Assembly (NCBI RefSeq): GCF_015840915.1
Contig: NZ_CP060398.1
Coordinates: 1,054,001 to 1,118,000 of the forward strand
Direction: 5' to 3'
DNA: 64,000 nucleotides
Origin: Synechococcus sp. CBW1002
GTDB taxonomy: Bacteria; Cyanobacteriota; Cyanobacteriia; PCC-6307; Cyanobiaceae
The position numbers and the translations under genes were made by a program. Shown here piece after piece: positions 27,298-36,350 of the stretch (the first letter of the stretch is position 1; every line of letters starts with the position of its first letter). The notes below the pieces were generated by a model, which saw only the letters and a list, made by a program, of their open reading frames with translations, did not search any database and had not been told where the DNA came from.

Positions 27298-27557
27298 CGC
27301 CGCGGCTTAACCAGGCAGAGTTGGATGATTGGCAGGAAGAAGTCCACAACGCAGGGATGATGATCCGATCGCTTCCGCCTTCGAAGCTTCTGACATGCCA
27401 GCATCCCAAGCTGAACAGGTGGCACTGTCCGTGTCAGAGCGGCTGGGTTCAGTGAGCGCACCTCGATGGCGCAGGACAGAAAAGGCCCCCGACAGGAAGC
27501 CAGGGGCGCATGGTTCATGGGAACGTGTGAGCCACTCCGAGGGGCAGGACTGTGGTG

Positions 27558-28025
27558 TTAGCCAGCCACCTTCACCGTGACGGTGCTGACTTTGTTAGCC
27601 TTGGGGGCAGTCACGGTGAGCAGACCATCGCGATAAGTGGCTTCCAGCTGATCGCGCTCAATGGCGACAGGGAAACGGAAGCTACGACTCCAGGTGCCAT
27701 AGCGGAATTCGCTCAGAAGTGGGGCAGAGTCAGGCTTGGTTTCGGGCAAAGATTGACCCTCTGATACGCCTTCAGCGGCCAGAGACTCTCGGCCGGATCG
27801 ACGCTTGGCACTGATCACCAGGCTTCGATCGGTGGCCTTGACATCAATGGCGGACTTGTCGACCCCTGGCAGTTCGAGCACAACGGTGTAAGCCGTTTCA
27901 GTCTGATGAACCTCGGCTGCCGGCACGTACTCAGTGTTCTGCGGCAGCTGGTTCAGCTGTTGGTTCAGTTGCTGCTCAAGACGATCGATCAGACCGTAGG
28001 GAGAGGAGGTGCGCAGGCTCAGCAT
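27558..28025 (-). CDS. Small heat-shock protein, Hsp20/alpha-crystallin family
   Basis: An ATP-independent chaperone that holds unfolding proteins. It has 155 residues. The alpha-crystallin domain spans about residues 40-150, with PAAEVHQTETAYTVVLELPG, SEFRYGTWSRSFRFP and DGLLTVTAPKA as the classical blocks. Start ATG 28025 (MLSLRTSSPYGL). A stress-type promoter would lie in 28026-28227, which holds no gene; I could not identify it. Confidence 0.92.
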   Translation of the reverse strand: MLSLRTSSPYGLIDRLEQQLNQQLNQLPQNTEYVPAAEVHQTETAYTVVLELPGVDKSAIDVKATDRSLVISAKRRSGRESLAAEGVSEGQSLPETKPDSAPLLSEFRYGTWSRSFRFPVAIERDQLEATYRDGLLTVTAPKANKVSTVTVKVAG

Positions 28026-28227
28026 GATCTGGTGGCGAAGGATGATTGGCGGGGCTTCATCGCCCTCGTGATGCCAATGTCGTCGGAATTGATCGATCCC
28101 TCTGTCGAAGAAACCCACCGGATCGATTCGGTCCTCACGACCCCGTTCGGCGAACCGGCTCACATGGTCGCGAAAACCGAAACAGCGGCGGCCTTTGTCA
28201 CCGCAGGGTGTGCAGCACTCACCAGGC

Positions 28228-28485
28228 TCAGGAACGCGGCTTGATCAGCTGCAGCACCTGTGGACCGGATTGACCGGCACGACGTTCGCAATCGAGCAGC
28301 TCCAGGATGGAGCGGGCGGAGGCCGTCACATCGCCCCGCTCTGCAGCGAGGCGGGCTTCAGAGTCGAGACGGGTGATCCGTTGGTTCAAGGCCAGACGGT
28401 CATCCGCAGCGGAAGCAGTCGTCGAGGAGCGCAGCGGATTGAGCACAGCCGTGGGAGTCCGCAACGATTTCACCCTGGCCTGCAT
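28228..28485 (-). CDS. Conserved small cyanobacterial protein of unknown function
   Basis: 85 residues from ATG 28485. The C-terminal half is helical and strongly patterned (LDSEARLAAERGDVTASARSI, LELLDCERRAG, GPQVLQLIKPR), a type common in Synechococcus/Cyanobium genomes, probably with an N-terminal variable region. No function known to me. It lies upstream of hsp20 on the same strand, about 200 bp away. Confidence 0.6.
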   Translation of the reverse strand: MQARVKSLRTPTAVLNPLRSSTTASAADDRLALNQRITRLDSEARLAAERGDVTASARSILELLDCERRAGQSGPQVLQLIKPRS

Positions 28486-28961
28486 GGAAGAAAGCACGTG
28501 ACGACAAAAACGGAAGAGGGAGCCAGAAGCATGGACAGTCCAGAGTGGCCGCAATCCCGACATCCACTGAAGGCATCAAGGACAACGATTCAGGAGAAGG
28601 CCATCGAGATGGAAGCAGCGCTCACGGGGAACATTGCTCGCTCGAAAGCAGTGCTCACGGAAGGGTCGATCGACTCCTGGCACAAAGCGAAGGAGAGGCA
28701 TTAGAGATCGATGTGACCACAAACTGATCCTTCGTAGGCTGATGATAGCAATCTTGCGGCAAGCTCTGCCAGAAGGTCAGCGTCAGGCAACCGATTGTCA
28801 TCGCGCGGCACATCCAGCACCGGATGGTTGTGCTGCCGGCCAAAGCCTGCGCCCACCCGAGGACTGATGATCCCAGCCAGGACACAGGCATGGAGTCAAC
28901 CAGCCTTGAAGCCAGCGCCTCCTGGCCAAGCAGGTTGCCAGGAGGACATTGGCGGAAGCGA
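28486..28961. other. Stretch without a confident gene
   Basis: Contains a 68-codon plus-strand frame from GTG 28498 to 28704 (start TTKTEEGARSMDSPEW) with no recognised motif. Nothing else is supportable on either strand. The upstream region of the small gene at 28228-28485 must lie at its left edge. Confidence 0.3.
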
Positions 28962-29216
28962 TCAGGTTCCTGGTTCTTCGCTGTTGCCCCCCAACTCGAG
29001 GATGCGTTGCCGCAGGACCGCCGCACGCTGCTCGTCTCCCTTGGTGAGAGCAACGGCCAGAGCGAACTCAAGCTTCTCAAGCTGATGATCACCCTCGGAA
29101 GGCTGCAAGAGCCGGTGGGGGGGCGCTCCAGAGGGCTGAGAAGCGCTGCCGAAGCTGGTAGCGGAGCGTTGGGTCAACCCCTGAAGGGGGGTACCGGAAA
29201 GGGAGGGAAAGGCCAT
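28962..29216 (-). CDS. Conserved small cyanobacterial protein of unknown function
   Basis: About 84 residues from ATG 29216, with a purine-rich GGAAAG before it; an alternative ATG is at 29234. A variable Ser/Pro-rich head is followed by a helical core (LEKLEFALAVALTKGDEQRA, AVLRQRILELGGN) similar in style to the 28228-28485 protein. Function unknown. Confidence 0.55.
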   Translation of the reverse strand: MAFPSLSGTPLQGLTQRSATSFGSASQPSGAPPHRLLQPSEGDHQLEKLEFALAVALTKGDEQRAAVLRQRILELGGNSEEPGT

Positions 29217-29283
29217 GGCTGGCTTTCTTTCCATTTTGTCACCGGTTTCGGAGTTTCGGGAGCTTGCCGCAAGGTTTGTGTGC

Positions 29284-29544
29284 TTAGGCAGCCGCATCAG
29301 TGGCCATGGCGATCACATCACCCTCGGAGACCTCAAGCAACTGGCGGCAATCCCGCAGCAGCCGCTCAACATTCTCCAGGCTGTCGAGTTCTGCAGGATC
29401 GGACTGATCGACGCTGGACAGCTGCCGTTCGACCACCACCAGCCGCTGCTCCAGCTTCAGCAGCCGCTGCGAGAGGGTGTGAATGGTTTCCGCCAGGGTC
29501 TCCGTATGGCGCGTAATGCGAAAGGACACCGATTCGGACGTCAT
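29284..29544 (-). CDS. Conserved coiled-coil protein of unknown function
   Basis: An 86-residue, mostly helical protein with heptad-like leucines (LAETIHTLSQRLLKLEQRL, VVVERQLSSVDQSD, LENVERLLRDCRQLL). Probably oligomeric. Divergent from the AbrB-family transporter, 110 bp away. No function assigned. Confidence 0.62.
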   Translation of the reverse strand: MTSESVSFRITRHTETLAETIHTLSQRLLKLEQRLVVVERQLSSVDQSDPAELDSLENVERLLRDCRQLLEVSEGDVIAMATDAAA

Positions 29545-29654
29545 CGAGACAGGGCAGATCGAGGCCGATCACAACACACCCGCCGGCTCCGCTCAAGCCT
29601 GAAGACAGCCTCCCACCCGCCAGACTGGCAGGCATTGTTCGATCCCCTCGCCGG

Positions 29655-30170
29655 ATGGCCTCCTTCTGGCCCCTGGTTTTCTATGGGTTGGCAGGTCTGG
29701 CGGGTGGCCTGCTCGCCCTGCGTACCGGCATTCCAGCCGCCCCACTGGCCGGCGCGCTGCTCGGGGCCGGCATCGTGAGCATGAGTGGACGGCTGGAACT
29801 GGCCCAGTGGCCCAGCGGCAGCCGCACGGTGCTGGAGATCGCCATCGGCACAGTGATCGGAACAGGGCTCACGGCCAACGCCCTGACCGAGCTGCGTCTG
29901 CTGTGGCGGCCGGCGGTGCTGATCACCCTCACCCTGGTGCTCACGGGCGTGGTGGTGGGTCTGTGGTGCAGCCGACTGCTGGGGATTGATCCGGTGGTGG
30001 CCCTGCTGGGAGCGGCTCCAGGAGGGATCAGCGGCATGAGCCTGGTGGGGGCCGAGTTCGGCGTCGGCGCCGCTGTCGCAGCCCTGCACGCCGTGCGTCT
30101 GATCACCGTGCTGCTGGTGCTGCCCCTGGTGGTGAAGCTGGTGCTCCCATTGTCCAGCCCGCCCCCTTGA
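29655..30170 (+). CDS. AbrB family (ammonia monooxygenase-like) membrane protein
   Basis: A 171-residue integral membrane protein with five to six hydrophobic segments. LAGLAGGLLALRTGIPAAPL and GAAPGGISGMSLVGAEFG are the AbrB-duplication repeats. Many family members are twice as long; this is the half-size form often seen in cyanobacteria. Transport role inferred from the family; it is not the AbrB DNA-binding regulator. Confidence 0.82.
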   Translation: MASFWPLVFYGLAGLAGGLLALRTGIPAAPLAGALLGAGIVSMSGRLELAQWPSGSRTVLEIAIGTVIGTGLTANALTELRLLWRPAVLITLTLVLTGVVVGLWCSRLLGIDPVVALLGAAPGGISGMSLVGAEFGVGAAVAALHAVRLITVLLVLPLVVKLVLPLSSPPP

Positions 30171-30241
30171 ACAGCCGCCTCGACACCGAAGGCAGGGCCG
30201 ATACGGTGGCGCCTGATCGCCCGTCCGTCTGACCCGGCACC

Positions 30242-30652
30242 ATGGATCTCCGCCTGCCACGTGTCTTCCTGCACGGCCTCCTGCCCGTCGCCGTGCTGTT
30301 CGGCGGCGCGGCAACCCTGCCGTCACGGGCTCAAGGGAGCAGCGATGCCGGCAGCAAAGGGGCGCAGGTGTATTGCTTCATGCGAGGCGCAGGTAACAAT
30401 CATCAGGTGAGCTGGGATGCGGCCTACGCCTTGATCAAGCGTCAGAGCGCCAGCCTGTTCAAGACCTCACCGGAACACGGCGCCGTCATGATCACCGAGG
30501 CAGTGGTTCAGAACCCCGGGACCTATCCCGATTGCGGCCGCTTCCTGGGAGACCTCTACGCCAAGCCCCAGGCTGACGCCGGCTCCGCGACTTCGCCAGA
30601 CAGCCCCCGACCAAGCAGCGGCATGACCCGTGAACAGCGCTACAGCTACTGA
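30242..30652 (+). CDS. Small exported cyanobacterial protein of unknown function
   Basis: 136 residues with a signal peptide (FLHGLLPVAVLFGGAATLPSR, probable cleavage after RAQ), a compact core with one Cys pair (VYCFMRGAGNNHQVSWDAAY, NPGTYPDCGRFLGDLY), and a disordered Pro/Ser tail. Probably a DUF6554-like picocyanobacterial family; the name is a recollection, not tested. Its 3' end overlaps the next gene by 23 bp. Confidence 0.65.
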   Translation: MDLRLPRVFLHGLLPVAVLFGGAATLPSRAQGSSDAGSKGAQVYCFMRGAGNNHQVSWDAAYALIKRQSASLFKTSPEHGAVMITEAVVQNPGTYPDCGRFLGDLYAKPQADAGSATSPDSPRPSSGMTREQRYSY

Positions 30653-31031
30653 CCACGTCCGCAGCCGCAGCCAGGCCCCTGGCCGATCTCTACTGCCCCT
30701 GCTTCTGCTTCTGGCCGGACTGGCCGGCTGCAGCGAAGAATCCTTACCGGAGCGAAGCATCCAGCCAGACGACTGCCTGCGCGACGTGCAGATCAAGAAG
30801 CTGGGGGAGGCCATCCGTCGCTGCGATGCTGTGGTGGCTGCCTTCCCCAAGGATCCGGTTCCTCTGAACGAACGCTTCCTGCTCCAGAGCCTGCGCGGCA
30901 ATGGGGCCGCAGCCTGCCAGGACATCACCAAAGCCACGGCCCTGGCCAGCCGAATGGATCCCAAGACCTTGGACCCGCTGCTGCAGGAAGATCTGAAATT
31001 GCGCGCCGCCAGCTGCCGCAGCGGGTCCTGA
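30630..31031 (+). CDS. Small lipoprotein with TPR-like helices
   Basis: 133 residues from GTG 30630. The lipoprotein signal LLPLLLLLAGLAGC has a clear lipobox (LAGC). The mature part has paired cysteines (DDCLRDVQIKKLGEAIRRCD, AAACQDI) and a tetratricopeptide-like rhythm. Overlap with the preceding exported-protein gene suggests a two-gene unit. Function unknown. Confidence 0.68.
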   Translation: MNSATATDHVRSRSQAPGRSLLPLLLLLAGLAGCSEESLPERSIQPDDCLRDVQIKKLGEAIRRCDAVVAAFPKDPVPLNERFLLQSLRGNGAAACQDITKATALASRMDPKTLDPLLQEDLKLRAASCRSGS

Positions 31032-31059
31032 TCAGGCAGCGCCGTCACCGGCGGCCGGC

Positions 31060-32790
31060 TCAGGACCAACCATCGATCAGCTCCCGCACCATCGCCGGCA
31101 GAGCCTGGCGACGCAGCTGACGCTGGCGGTTCTCCAGCAGCAGAGCAATGCGCTCGGCCTTGCTGTCGATCAGGCCATCGACGAGCTGATCGGCCACCCC
31201 CAGCTGCAGCCAATGGCAGGTCAGCGGTGCGGTCATGCCGATCCGATGACAGCGGTCTTCCGCCTGCTCGGCATCTCCGGGGGTCCAGGGACGCTCGATC
31301 AGCACCACATGGCGCGCCCGATGCAGGGTGAAACCCAGTCCGCCCGTGCCGTAGGTGGCGATCAGCAACGGCGAGCGGCCAGCCTGAAAGGCTTCCACCC
31401 GCTCCTGACGCCACCCCACCGGCACGCGCCCGGTGAGCAGTACCGCCCCCGCCGCTTCCCCGGGTGCCCCGTCAGCCAGAGCCCCCTCGCCCAGGCCCCC
31501 CTGCAGCTGGGCCGCCAGCAGAGTCGCCGTAGCCACAAACCCGGTGAACACCACCACCGGTTCGCCCTCCGCCAGACAGGCGGTGACGAGGCGATGGGCC
31601 AGGGACAGCTTGTAGTCCGAACCGATCCGCCGCAGGGCCGTGAGCACAGCCAGGGCCTCAGCGTCGCGGCGGACCCGGCCCTGGGCGGCCCGCCGACGGT
31701 AATCGTCGATCACGCCCTGAAGACGATGCCGAAAGCCGCGGGCCTCCGAGGGCGTGAGCTCCGCGGCAACGAGGCGGCGATGCTTGGGCGGGAGATCGAG
31801 GCAATCCTGCTTGCGGCGGTGCAACAGCAGGGGGCGGGTCAGCCGCCGGAGTTCCTCCAGCCGGCTCGCCCCCTGGGCCTGCCAGATACGCCGCCCACCC
31901 TGCTCACGCCAGTGGCCCTGGCAGAACAACTCCTCATAGCGGCGCTGATCCTCAGCCAGGGGATGGCCGATCGCCGCCAGCAGGGGGAACAGCTGGGCCG
32001 GTCGACCGTTCTTCATCGGAGTGCCGGTGAGCAGCCAGATCGCCCTCAGGCGGGGATGACGGGCCAGCCGAAGAAACGCCTGGGTCCGTCTGGCCGCCAG
32101 GGACTGGGCATAGTGGGCTTCATCGGCCAGCAACACGGTGCCCGCCGGCGGCAGGGCAGCGGGCAGCCTGGACCAGCTGTGCACCTCCAGATGAAGCTGC
32201 AGCGCGGCCGCCTCCCGGCGCCAGTGCGCATGCAGCCCCACCGGCGCCAGCACCACGATGCGGCAATCCGACAGGCGCGCCAGGGTGCGGGCCGCCATCA
32301 GGGCCGTCAGGGTCTTGCCGAGGCCCATGGCATCGGCCAGCACGGCGCCGCGGCGGGCCAGGAGCCAGCGCACGGCGGCCCGCTGATGGGCAAACAGGCG
32401 GCGCCCATCCGGAAGGGGCTCGGTGGTGGCGGCAGCCTCCACCAGGACCTGATGGGGAGGCAGGGGCGGAAGGGGCTGCTGCAGCCAGGCCAGCCACTGC
32501 TCCAGTTCCGGATCCAGAGCAAAGCGGCGCCCCAGGCAAGCCTGCAGCGCACCGGCCGCACGGAGCGGAAACTCCCAGCACCGTTTTCGGCCCAGCCAGC
32601 GTCCCGGCGGACGCACCGCCCGGAGCTGGGCCTGGGTCACGGCGTCGTAGGGGCTGACCACCTCAATCAGGCCCGACTCCCCCAGCCGCATCAGACAACG
32701 CTGGCGTGGCTCGGACTGCGAGGCCTGTGGCGAGGATGGCTCAGGCAAGCGAAGACGAATCTGTCTCTGGAACTGCCATCCACGACACAT
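31060..32790 (-). CDS. SNF2-family DEAD/DEAH helicase
   Basis: A 576-residue SNF2/SWI2 ATPase. Motif I DAMGLGKTLTALM, motif II LLADEAHYAQ, motif III WLLTGTPMKNG, and motifs V-VI in ATYGTGGLGFTLHRA and AEDRCHRIGM are all intact. It belongs to the short SNF2 class (HARP/SMARCAL1-like core) without extra domains. ATG 32790 is chosen; starting at 32841 would overlap the divergent HNH gene. A role in DNA remodelling or repair is inferred. Confidence 0.9.
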   Translation of the reverse strand: MCRGWQFQRQIRLRLPEPSSPQASQSEPRQRCLMRLGESGLIEVVSPYDAVTQAQLRAVRPPGRWLGRKRCWEFPLRAAGALQACLGRRFALDPELEQWLAWLQQPLPPLPPHQVLVEAAATTEPLPDGRRLFAHQRAAVRWLLARRGAVLADAMGLGKTLTALMAARTLARLSDCRIVVLAPVGLHAHWRREAAALQLHLEVHSWSRLPAALPPAGTVLLADEAHYAQSLAARRTQAFLRLARHPRLRAIWLLTGTPMKNGRPAQLFPLLAAIGHPLAEDQRRYEELFCQGHWREQGGRRIWQAQGASRLEELRRLTRPLLLHRRKQDCLDLPPKHRRLVAAELTPSEARGFRHRLQGVIDDYRRRAAQGRVRRDAEALAVLTALRRIGSDYKLSLAHRLVTACLAEGEPVVVFTGFVATATLLAAQLQGGLGEGALADGAPGEAAGAVLLTGRVPVGWRQERVEAFQAGRSPLLIATYGTGGLGFTLHRARHVVLIERPWTPGDAEQAEDRCHRIGMTAPLTCHWLQLGVADQLVDGLIDSKAERIALLLENRQRQLRRQALPAMVRELIDGWS

Positions 32791-32839
32791 TGCCACGCCG
32801 GACGATGGGGTCAAACTGCCGCCGAACCGAGGCGCGCAC

Positions 32840-33274
32840 ATGCAGGCCAGGGATGCGGTCTTCCTGGAAGATCTCTGCCCAAAGTTGCGTGCCAGACGCT
32901 GGCGACGGTCGATCCATCAGGTGACCGACAGCCACTGCCTCTACTGCGGACGACCTTCTGAATCCATTGATCATGTGCTGCCCCGCAGCCGCGGCGGGAT
33001 GAGCGTCACTGAGAACTGTGTACCGGCCTGCCTGGCCTGTAACGGCGCCAAAGGGGATACCGAGGCCTTCGACTGGTACCGCCGTCAGTCGTTCTACGAC
33101 CCGCGTCGCGCCATGGCTCTGCGCGCCTGGATGGACGGCGATCTGCGCCTGGCCCTACGGCTGCTGCAGTGGAGTCTTCCGGCCCAGGCCGGGCCAGGCG
33201 CTGCGGGCGCTGACCCGGCTCACCAGACGCGGCAGGCGACAACACCGTTGTATCGCTGGCAGATGGCCTCCTGA
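32840..33274 (+). CDS. HNH endonuclease domain protein
   Basis: A 144-residue protein with an HNH fold: CLYCGRPSESIDHVLPRSRG contains CxxC and the catalytic DH, followed by ENCVPACLACNGAKGD with the second CxxC zinc pair. Such small HNH proteins are common in cyanobacteria; substrate unknown. Head to head with the SNF2 helicase. ATG 32840. Confidence 0.85.
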   Translation: MQARDAVFLEDLCPKLRARRWRRSIHQVTDSHCLYCGRPSESIDHVLPRSRGGMSVTENCVPACLACNGAKGDTEAFDWYRRQSFYDPRRAMALRAWMDGDLRLALRLLQWSLPAQAGPGAAGADPAHQTRQATTPLYRWQMAS

Positions 33275-33345
33275 TCGGCCGGTCGCTCTGGAGCCACCAG
33301 AAGCGCCATCACCACCAGCAGCACGCCCAGCAGTGCTGTGATCGC
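33220..33345 (-). CDS. Very small membrane protein
   Basis: From GTG 33345 it reads a single hydrophobic helix (ITALLGVLLVVMALLVAPE) and a conserved-looking tail (AICQRYNGVVACRVW) with two Cys. About 41 residues; the frame is open to 33522, but the additional N-terminus is Arg/Pro-rich and unlikely. The last 55 bp overlap the convergent HNH gene. Picocyanobacterial in style, function unknown. Confidence 0.5.
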   Translation of the reverse strand, partial: AITALLGVLLVVMALLVAPERPADQEAICQRYNGVVACRVW

Positions 33346-33644
33346 CACGGAGTCGACCGGCTCCGCGGAGCGATCCGGCACGCACGTCAACGGCCGCTGC
33401 CTGGATCCCGCAGGGGCGACAACCGTCCGGGCCCGAGCGGTGCCGCGCCGGAAGCGGGGTGGTCGCGGGCGGGCGACGAGAAGCGGCAGCACAGGCAGAG
33501 AGGATGGGGAGGAACAGGGCACGGCAACACCTGGAATGATCGGCTAATACATCTGTACTGTTTCTCGATCTGGCTGTCAAGGCCCTCGCCGTACCCCTTC
33601 GCCTGCCTTCAGCCGCACTGCAGGCGCCCGCACTACAGGCCCCC

Positions 33645-34601
33645 GTGCTGCCCTCACCCACGCCGTCCTCGACCGTGCCGCCCTCGTCTGCTCCGCTCCC
33701 GCTCCTCCTGCCTGCAGCACTGCGCCCCCGGCGGGTATTGGTGGTGGGCGGCGGCTACAGCGGCAACCGCTTCGCGGCGGCGCTGAGCGCCCAGGCGGTG
33801 CCGGTGATCACAACCCACCGCCGGCCGGCCGATGCCAACGCACCACTGACCTGGCTGCCGTTCGACAGCGAAGCCGGCATAGTGCCCGGCCGCACCGATC
33901 TGGAGGGCTTCAGCCATGTGCTCACCACCGTGCCGCCGGGCCGCGATGGCCGCGATCCGGTGCTCGATCTGCTCGGACCGTTGCTGCGCAGCCTGCCCCT
34001 GCAATGGCTGGGCGTTCTCTCCACCACCGGCGTCTATGGCGACACGGCCGGTGCCTGGGTTGACGAGACAGCCCCGCTGCAACCCTCGCTGGAGCGCAGC
34101 CGCGCCCGGGTCGCCAGCGAAGCCGGTTGGCGAGCTCTGGGACTGCCCCTGCAGATCTTTCGTCTACCGGCGATCTATGGCCCCGGCCGCAGCCCCTTCG
34201 CCAGCCTGCGCAGCGGCCGCAGCCGGCTGATCCACAAGCCTGGCCAGGTGTTCAGCCGCATCCACGTCGACGACATCGTCGGGGCGCTGTTGCATAACCT
34301 CGCCCTGCCGGCGGAACAACGGCCACCCGTGCTCAACGTCTCGGATAACAGACCCTGCCCCTCGAGCGAAACCCTGGGCTACGCCGCCCACCTGATCGGC
34401 CATCCCCTGCCGCCGGTGGCGTCGTACGACGCCATCGCCGACACGATGAGCCCGATGGCCCGCAGCTTCTGGAGCGAGAACCGGCGCGTCGGCAACCTGC
34501 TTCTCTGCCAGAAGCTGGGGTATCGCCTGCGGTACCCCAGCTACCGCGAGGGCTACCGCGCCTGCCTGCAGGAAGAAAACGGGACACCTGAACCCGACTG
34601 A
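33645..34601 (+). CDS. NAD(P)-dependent epimerase/dehydratase-like protein (extended SDR)
   Basis: A 318-residue protein. After a Pro/Ser-rich head, VLVVGGGYSGNRFA is the Rossmann glycine motif at about residues 31-44; STTGVYGDTAGAWVDE and LPAIYGPGRSPF are typical of extended SDRs of the YeeZ/atypical group, but the catalytic YxxxK Tyr-Lys pair is not evident. The start is GTG 33645. Substrate unknown. Confidence 0.78.
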   Translation: MLPSPTPSSTVPPSSAPLPLLLPAALRPRRVLVVGGGYSGNRFAAALSAQAVPVITTHRRPADANAPLTWLPFDSEAGIVPGRTDLEGFSHVLTTVPPGRDGRDPVLDLLGPLLRSLPLQWLGVLSTTGVYGDTAGAWVDETAPLQPSLERSRARVASEAGWRALGLPLQIFRLPAIYGPGRSPFASLRSGRSRLIHKPGQVFSRIHVDDIVGALLHNLALPAEQRPPVLNVSDNRPCPSSETLGYAAHLIGHPLPPVASYDAIADTMSPMARSFWSENRRVGNLLLCQKLGYRLRYPSYREGYRACLQEENGTPEPD

Positions 34602-34625
34602 ACAGCACGGGCGAGGACGCGCCCC

Positions 34626-34796
34626 TCAGGGGGAGCTGTCCGAGGCACAGACCGGTGTGGCCTTCTCCTGCAGATCCTGCATGGTGGGAATGTTCAGGTC
34701 CCTCAGCATCCGGCAGGAATCCAGCACGATCCAGCCACGGCTCAGTCCCGTGGCCACCCCCAGCAGCAACAGACCACCCAGCAACCAGCGAATCAT
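34626..34796 (-). CDS. 56-residue single-helix membrane protein
   Basis: From ATG 34796: MIRWLLGGLLLLGVATGLSR forms a membrane helix, then LDSCRMLRDLNIPTMQDLQE and a tail ending CASDSSP. Two cysteines lie on the outer side. The ATG shares the CATG with the pdxA start on the other strand. Not recognised, but composition and a clean start-helix-tail design support a real gene. Confidence 0.55.
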   Translation of the reverse strand: MIRWLLGGLLLLGVATGLSRGWIVLDSCRMLRDLNIPTMQDLQEKATPVCASDSSP

Positions 34797-35823
34797 GGTG
34801 TCAGCAGGTCCAGGTACTCCCTACCTTGACGCTAGGAGAGCCCGGCGGCTGGCCATCGCCCTCGGCGACCCCGCCGGCATCGGTATCGAAGTGACCCTCA
34901 AGGCGCTGGCCAGGCCGCTCCCCGGCGACCTGGTCCCAGTGCTGGTGGGGTGTCGGCGTTGGCTGGAACGCAGCTACGAAGCCCTGCGCGTCCACAGTCG
35001 TGAGGCCCTGGCCGATCCGGCAGATTTCGAGGTGGTCGACCTGCCGCTGCTGGAACCAGCCGCATGGGGGCAAAGCACACCCGCCTGCGGCGACGCCTGC
35101 TTCCACTGGCTCACGGCGGCCACCGAACAGGTGCTGCAGGGCGATTGCGACGCCCTTGTGACAGCCCCGATCGCCAAGGCAAGCTGGGCGGCCGCCGGGC
35201 ATCCGTACCCGGGCCAGACGGAACGGCTGTCCGAACTGGCCGGAGGGGCACCGACCTCGATGCTGTTCACGGCCCGCTCACCGCGAGGAAACTGGCGACT
35301 CAACACCCTGCTGGCCACCACCCACATCCCCCTCGCAGCAGTGCCGGCAGCCCTGGGACCGGAGCTGGTGCAGACCAAGCTGGACGTGCTGCTGAGCTTC
35401 TGCCAACGCTTCAGCCCACGGCCGCGGCTTGTGGTGGCCGGACTCAATCCCCACGCCGGCGAAGCGGGCCAGCTCGGCCGCGAGGAGCTCGAGTGGCTGA
35501 ACGCCTGTCTGGAGGACTGGCGCAAATACCATCCCAACGTGACCCTGCAGGGCCCACTGCCACCGGATACCTGCTGGCTGGACGCCGGCAGCGCCTGGCA
35601 CGGCCATGGCCCAGGTGCCGATGGCTATCTGGCCCTGTACCACGATCAGGGCTTGATCCCCGTGAAGCTGCTGGCCTTTGACGCCGCCGTGAACACCAGT
35701 CTGGGGCTGCCCTTTCTGCGCACCTCTCCCGACCATGGCACCGGCTTTGACATCGCCGGCCAGGGAGTGGCACGACCCGACAGCATGGCAGCGGCGATCA
35801 CGACGGCCTGGGAATTCGGCTGA
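34795..35823 (+). CDS. pdxA: 4-hydroxythreonine-4-phosphate dehydrogenase
   Basis: NAD-dependent oxidation in the DXP-dependent pyridoxal phosphate pathway. 342 residues. ALGDPAGIGIEVTLKAL opens the fold. The metal-binding His are expected in blocks such as GHPYPGQTERL and GLNPHAGEAGQLG, and DGYLALYHDQGLIPVKLL is diagnostic. ATG 34795 gives normal length; a second start (GTG 34798) is adjacent. Convergent with accB. Confidence 0.94.
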   Translation: MVSAGPGTPYLDARRARRLAIALGDPAGIGIEVTLKALARPLPGDLVPVLVGCRRWLERSYEALRVHSREALADPADFEVVDLPLLEPAAWGQSTPACGDACFHWLTAATEQVLQGDCDALVTAPIAKASWAAAGHPYPGQTERLSELAGGAPTSMLFTARSPRGNWRLNTLLATTHIPLAAVPAALGPELVQTKLDVLLSFCQRFSPRPRLVVAGLNPHAGEAGQLGREELEWLNACLEDWRKYHPNVTLQGPLPPDTCWLDAGSAWHGHGPGADGYLALYHDQGLIPVKLLAFDAAVNTSLGLPFLRTSPDHGTGFDIAGQGVARPDSMAAAITTAWEFG

Positions 35824-35856
35824 CACTGCCCATCGAGCCGGCAGCTCCAGGGCCGT

Positions 35857-36345
35857 TCAGACCGATTTGACGCGCATCAACACCTGGCCGAACTCAACCG
35901 GCGTGCCGTTCTCCACAAGGATCTCGACGAGCTCCCCACTCACTTCTGCCTCGAGCTCATTCATCAGCTTCATGGCCTCAAGAATGCAGATCGGCTGACC
36001 GGCACTGATCCGATCACCCAGCTCCACAAAGGAAGGCTCCCCAGGGGCGGGAGACCGATAGAACGTGCCCACCATCGGTGCCGTGATATCGATCAGATCA
36101 CTACGCGCAGCGGCGGCGGCAGGTGGCGGCGCCGAAGGAGCGGATGGTGCGGCCGGGGTCGTGGGCATCGGTGTCTCAAGGCCAGGGCTGGCCACCGGCG
36201 CCTGGACCAGGGTGACCGGGGCCGTGCTGGGGAGGTTGCGACGCACCTCCAGGCGGAAGTCATCACCCTCGAGCCTGAGCTCCTGGATGTCGCTCTCACC
36301 AAGCAGGGCCAGGAGTCGGTGAAGTTGGTCGTGATCGAGCTGCAT
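35857..36345 (-). CDS. accB: Biotin carboxyl carrier protein of acetyl-CoA carboxylase
   Basis: Carries biotin between the carboxylase and transferase in fatty-acid synthesis. It has 162 residues: an N-terminal helical region, a Pro/Ala-rich flexible linker at about 60-80, and a C-terminal biotinyl domain with EAMKLMNE (Lys126 biotinylated). It starts five bases after the efp stop, forming the efp-accB pair usual in cyanobacteria. Confidence 0.96.
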   Translation of the reverse strand: MQLDHDQLHRLLALLGESDIQELRLEGDDFRLEVRRNLPSTAPVTLVQAPVASPGLETPMPTTPAAPSAPSAPPPAAAAARSDLIDITAPMVGTFYRSPAPGEPSFVELGDRISAGQPICILEAMKLMNELEAEVSGELVEILVENGTPVEFGQVLMRVKSV

Positions 36346-36350
36346 GGTGA

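Noticed and set aside
28655-29092. A 145-codon minus-strand frame
   Set aside because: Ser-rich, no domain, overlaps the 3' end of the more plausible small gene at 28962-29216 in another frame.
31213-32961. A 582-codon plus-strand frame opposite the SNF2 helicase
   Set aside because: Gln/Arg/Gly-rich shadow; the minus strand carries all SNF2 motifs.
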